From assembly GCA_017882205.1 (NCBI GenBank), contig JADGPY010000047.1, positions 1-10,575 of the forward strand: DNA of 10,575 nt, read 5' to 3'. Of the stretch, positions 8,289 through 10,575 are shown piece by piece; position 1 is the first letter of the stretch; each line of letters begins with the position of its first letter. A model generated the notes under the pieces. It made no database searches. It was not told the origin of the DNA and worked only from the letters and a program-made list of their open reading frames with translations. A program made the position numbers and the translations under genes. The DNA is from Chitinophagaceae bacterium. GTDB lineage: Bacteria > Bacteroidota > Bacteroidia > Chitinophagales > Chitinophagaceae.

Positions 8289-8314
8289 GAGGCCGTCTCG
8301 GAAGAGATGGCCTT
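8289..8314 (+). terminator. Intrinsic terminator-like hairpin after susD
   Basis: An 11-bp stem closes a GGAA (GNRA-type) tetraloop: AGGCCGTCTC (8290-8299), loop 8300-8303, and GAGATGGCCT (8304-8313), with one G-U wobble inside the stem and one at its base. It starts 26 bp after the SusD stop codon and is followed by a short, moderately T-rich tail (TATTGTTT). The weak U-tract suggests partial termination, which would give the SusC/SusD genes a different expression level from the lyase. Confidence 0.75.
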
Positions 8315-8340
8315 ATTGTTTAAATAATGGTTACGTTCCC

Positions 8341-8352
8341 GGCATCGTTTGC
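8341..8352. promoter_or_regulatory. Candidate LacI-type operator upstream of pectate lyase
   Basis: GGCATCGTTTGC matches the proposed operator GCAAWCGWTTGC at 10 of 12 positions with one perfect half. The reverse complement of 8344-8352 is GCAAACGAT, identical to nine bases of the susC-side operator at 2928-2936. It lies 128 bp before the lyase start, beyond the terminator-like hairpin, where a separate lyase promoter would be expected. Shared control by the LacI-type protein is inferred. Confidence 0.42.
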
Positions 8353-8394
8353 GTAGAAAAACTTCGTCCTTTAACATCATCAAAGCGAGATCGG

Positions 8395-8473
8395 CTTTAA
8401 ATTACAATCTCTTTTATCCATCTATCCTTTGTGCAACCTCGTCACATTATTTTTCTCAAGTTGTAATCTAAAG
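8395..8473. repeat. Long-range 13-bp inverted repeat in pectate lyase leader
   Basis: CTTTAAATTACAA (8395-8407) is complementary to TTGTAATCTAAAG (8461-8473) at 12 of 13 positions, across a 53-bp spacer. The right arm ends 7 bp before the lyase ATG at 8481. In a transcript covering both arms it would form a hairpin that covers the ribosome landing region; on DNA it could be two halves of a protein-binding site. The arms are AT-rich, so chance is possible. Confidence 0.4.
8423..8431 (+). promoter_or_regulatory. Weak candidate -7 element for pectate lyase
   Basis: TATCCTTTG resembles the Bacteroidota -7 element TAnnTTTG but has three bases instead of two between TA and TTTG. No good -33 TTTG lies about 20 bp upstream; TTTA at 8396-8399 is the nearest. 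It is 49 bp before the lyase start codon, a plausible distance. If real, the left arm of the inverted repeat overlaps the -33 region and the right arm lies in the 5' leader. Confidence 0.22.
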
Positions 8474-8480
8474 TTGTTGC

Positions 8481-10575
8481 ATGAAACTATTTTTTACAGG
8501 ATTATTTGTTCTTATATATTTCTATCATTCTTATAGTCAGCTTCTGGCATTTCCAGGAGCAGAAGGGGCAGGAAAAAATACAACAGGAGGGCGCGGATCA
8601 ATAGCATTACCTCCAACAGTATACGTGGTAAATACACTGAACGATGGTAACGTTGTAGGAACGCTTCGTTATGCAGCCACACATGTTGGCCCTGCTTCAA
8701 GGATCATCATTTTTAAAGTAGCCGGAACAATCCATCTCACTTCAGCTTTAAAATTTTCGGTGGCCAATACTACTATTGCCGGGCAAACAGCTCCAGGGCA
8801 AGGTATATGCCTTGCAGATTATCCTGTTCAGGTAAGCGCAAACAATGTCATTGTCCGTTATATGAGGTTTAGAATGGGTGATAAGAATGAAAACCCAACA
8901 GGAACATTTGTAGTGGGCAGTGGAAATGATGATGCCTTTGACGATGCATCTCATAATCACAATCATATTATTATTGATCATTGCACGATGAGCTGGAGTG
9001 ATGATGAGGCCTGTACCTTTTACGGTGGAGATAGTCTTACACTTCAGTGGAATATTATTTCCGAACCTTTAAATTATTCTTATCACCTTGAATCGGGTGA
9101 TCTTGATTATGAACATCATGGCTATGGAGGAATTTGGGGTGGCCAACATGCAAGCTTCCATCATAATTTATTTGCCCATTGCCAGGGCAGGGTTCCAAGG
9201 TTTGATGGAGTTAGAAACCTGGGTAATACACCAGGTACAGAGAATGCAGACTTCAGAAATAACGTTCTTTATGACTGGGGGGCCTATAACAACAACGGAG
9301 GTGAAGGTGGTAACTACAATATCATAAATAATTATTACAAGTGGGGGCCGTCTACATCTACTGGCTCGTCTAGCGGGGTAAGAATAAAGTCTGAGATTGT
9401 CAATCCTTACAAACAAACTACAGCGCCTGTATTACCATATGGGAAATACTACATGGATGGAAACTTTGTTGATAGCCTGCAGGGAATTCCATCAGTAAAT
9501 ACAAATGATAACTGGCATGGTGCAGCTATGAATAGCGGGTCTTACAGTGATACCCTTACAGCAAAAGTTACGGTTCCATTTGTAATGACACCTGTTACAA
9601 CCCAGTTGGCAACGGATATGTTTTCATTAGTGCTGGCATCTGCAGGCTGTAGTTTACCTGGTAGAGATACCCTTGACCAAAGGATTGTGAACAATGTGAT
9701 AAATCGAACTGGAGCAATTATAGATGTACAGGGCGGCTATCCTCATGGTACAGCTTATGCATTAACTGTAAATGCATGGCCAACACTTGACCAGGGATTT
9801 ACACCAGTGGATACAGATGGTGATGGCATGCCTGATATTTGGGAAACTCAAAGGGGCTTGAACCCAAACAGCAGCGCTGATTTAAATGGATATATCTCTA
9901 CAAGCGGCTATTCCAATATAGAAAACTTTATTAATGGAGATACGATTGTGGCTCCGGGTACATTGAACACATGCGTAACAGCAAAAATGATAAGCTCTTC
10001 AGCTACCGGCAATTGGCTTTTCTCCAATGACAGCTCCTACAGTACCTATTCTTCACCTTCCTATCTCTCTGCTACGGATAGTAATAATGTTGTTGCTTCC
10101 ATCCTGGATAATGGGTCATTTGGAAATTTTGCGATATCATATTATACAACAAATGCCATAAGATATGATGTGCTAGGCCATCCATATTTAAACAGGAATA
10201 TAACAATCACGCCAGCCAATCCTGGCGCGATCGTAACCCCGGTAACGGTTAGGGTCTATTTTTCAAAGGCAGAATATGATGCCTTGAAAGCAGTTGACCC
10301 AACCATCAGCAGTTTAGCGGATCTAAGGATCATTAAAATTGCTGCAAATACATGCCTCACCTCCCTGTCAGGCGCGGCCCAGATTATTACACCTGCAGCA
10401 TATGGCGTTTTTGGTACTTACCAAACGAGCTATTATCTCGAGTTTACAACTTCTTCTTTCAGTACCTTTTTTGTAGGCTCAACAACGTCTGCAACTCCAT
10501 TGCCATTGAGCCTGGTTTCGTTTGATGGTAGTCTTAATTCGGGGATTGTTAAACTGCAATGGGTAACCAGCAATG
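8481..10575 (+). CDS. Secreted pectate lyase, polysaccharide lyase family 1, with type IX-type C-terminal region (3' partial)
   Basis: Extracellular beta-helix enzyme cleaving alpha-1,4 polygalacturonate by Ca-dependent beta-elimination. The frame stays open to the window end (698 complete codons). Residues 1-20 are a signal peptide ending HSYSQ. The catalytic region (about 22-345) has AFPGAEGAGKNTTGGRG, TLRYA, the segment TIAGQTAPGQGICLADYPV, VIVRYMRFRMGD, IIIDHCTMSWSDDE and FHHNLFAHCQGRVPRFDG; R237 in RVPR is the likely catalytic arginine of PL1 enzymes. NNVLYDWG follows. DTDGDGMPDIWE (444-455) is the acidic, Ca-binding-like motif common near the end of Bacteroidota pectate lyases. Unusually long for that group, it continues with a beta-rich region (about 491-665) and PLPLSLVSFDGSLNSGIVKLQWVTSN, the start of the Ig-like segment that often precedes a type IX sorting domain. 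Its own promoter is likely, since a hairpin separates it from susD. Family assignment is firm; exact substrate is not tested. Confidence 0.93.
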   Translation, partial: MKLFFTGLFVLIYFYHSYSQLLAFPGAEGAGKNTTGGRGSIALPPTVYVVNTLNDGNVVGTLRYAATHVGPASRIIIFKVAGTIHLTSALKFSVANTTIAGQTAPGQGICLADYPVQVSANNVIVRYMRFRMGDKNENPTGTFVVGSGNDDAFDDASHNHNHIIIDHCTMSWSDDEACTFYGGDSLTLQWNIISEPLNYSYHLESGDLDYEHHGYGGIWGGQHASFHHNLFAHCQGRVPRFDGVRNLGNTPGTENADFRNNVLYDWGAYNNNGGEGGNYNIINNYYKWGPSTSTGSSSGVRIKSEIVNPYKQTTAPVLPYGKYYMDGNFVDSLQGIPSVNTNDNWHGAAMNSGSYSDTLTAKVTVPFVMTPVTTQLATDMFSLVLASAGCSLPGRDTLDQRIVNNVINRTGAIIDVQGGYPHGTAYALTVNAWPTLDQGFTPVDTDGDGMPDIWETQRGLNPNSSADLNGYISTSGYSNIENFINGDTIVAPGTLNTCVTAKMISSSATGNWLFSNDSSYSTYSSPSYLSATDSNNVVASILDNGSFGNFAISYYTTNAIRYDVLGHPYLNRNITITPANPGAIVTPVTVRVYFSKAEYDALKAVDPTISSLADLRIIKIAANTCLTSLSGAAQIITPAAYGVFGTYQTSYYLEFTTSSFSTFFVGSTTSATPLPLSLVSFDGSLNSGIVKLQWVTSN

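Noticed and set aside
9088..9416. Two overlapping open frames of about 80 codons (+ and -)
   Set aside because: Both lie inside the pectate lyase coding sequence, which has the continuous frame with conserved PL1 motifs here.

Overview
The window looks like chromosome of a member of the Bacteroidota, probably a Chitinophagaceae- or Sphingobacteriales-type soil or plant-associated bacterium. The reasons are a SusC/SusD pair, a LytS-type kinase with a Y_Y_Y sensor domain, a secreted enzyme with a type IX-style C-terminal module, AT-rich composition and no clear Shine-Dalgarno sequences. It covers the regulatory end and first structural genes of a polysaccharide utilisation locus (PUL). The PL1 pectate lyase points to pectin (homogalacturonan) as the target.

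Layout. (1) Positions 1-1755 (+): the 3' part of a membrane sensor histidine kinase, then an overlapping LytTR response regulator. (2) 1779-2843 (-): a LacI-family regulator, convergent with the two-component genes and divergent from the PUL. (3) 2844-3192: a 349-bp divergent control region with several LacI-type operator candidates. (4) 3193-8262 (+): a SusC-type TonB-dependent transporter and its SusD-type lipoprotein partner, 18 bp apart. (5) 8263-8480: a strong intrinsic-terminator-like hairpin, one more operator-like 12-mer and a long inverted repeat. (6) 8481 to the window end (+): a secreted pectate lyase, cut off in its C-terminal module. It is open at the window edge but clearly real.

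How the parts fit. The lyase, exported by the Sec pathway and probably type IX secretion, would cleave pectate outside the cell. SusD would capture the oligosaccharides at the surface and SusC would import them using TonB energy. The LacI protein probably senses a downstream catabolite and represses the susC promoter. The same imperfect palindrome (GCAAWCGWTTGC-like) occurs upstream of both susC and the lyase, which suggests one regulon. The LytS/LytTR pair may be a neighbour rather than part of the PUL.

I found no sign of a wholly new system. The most informative non-coding signals are the operator family shared by the susC and lyase promoters, and a 13-bp inverted repeat (one mismatch) in the lyase leader. 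No tRNA, rRNA, CRISPR array, insertion sequence or prophage feature was seen.
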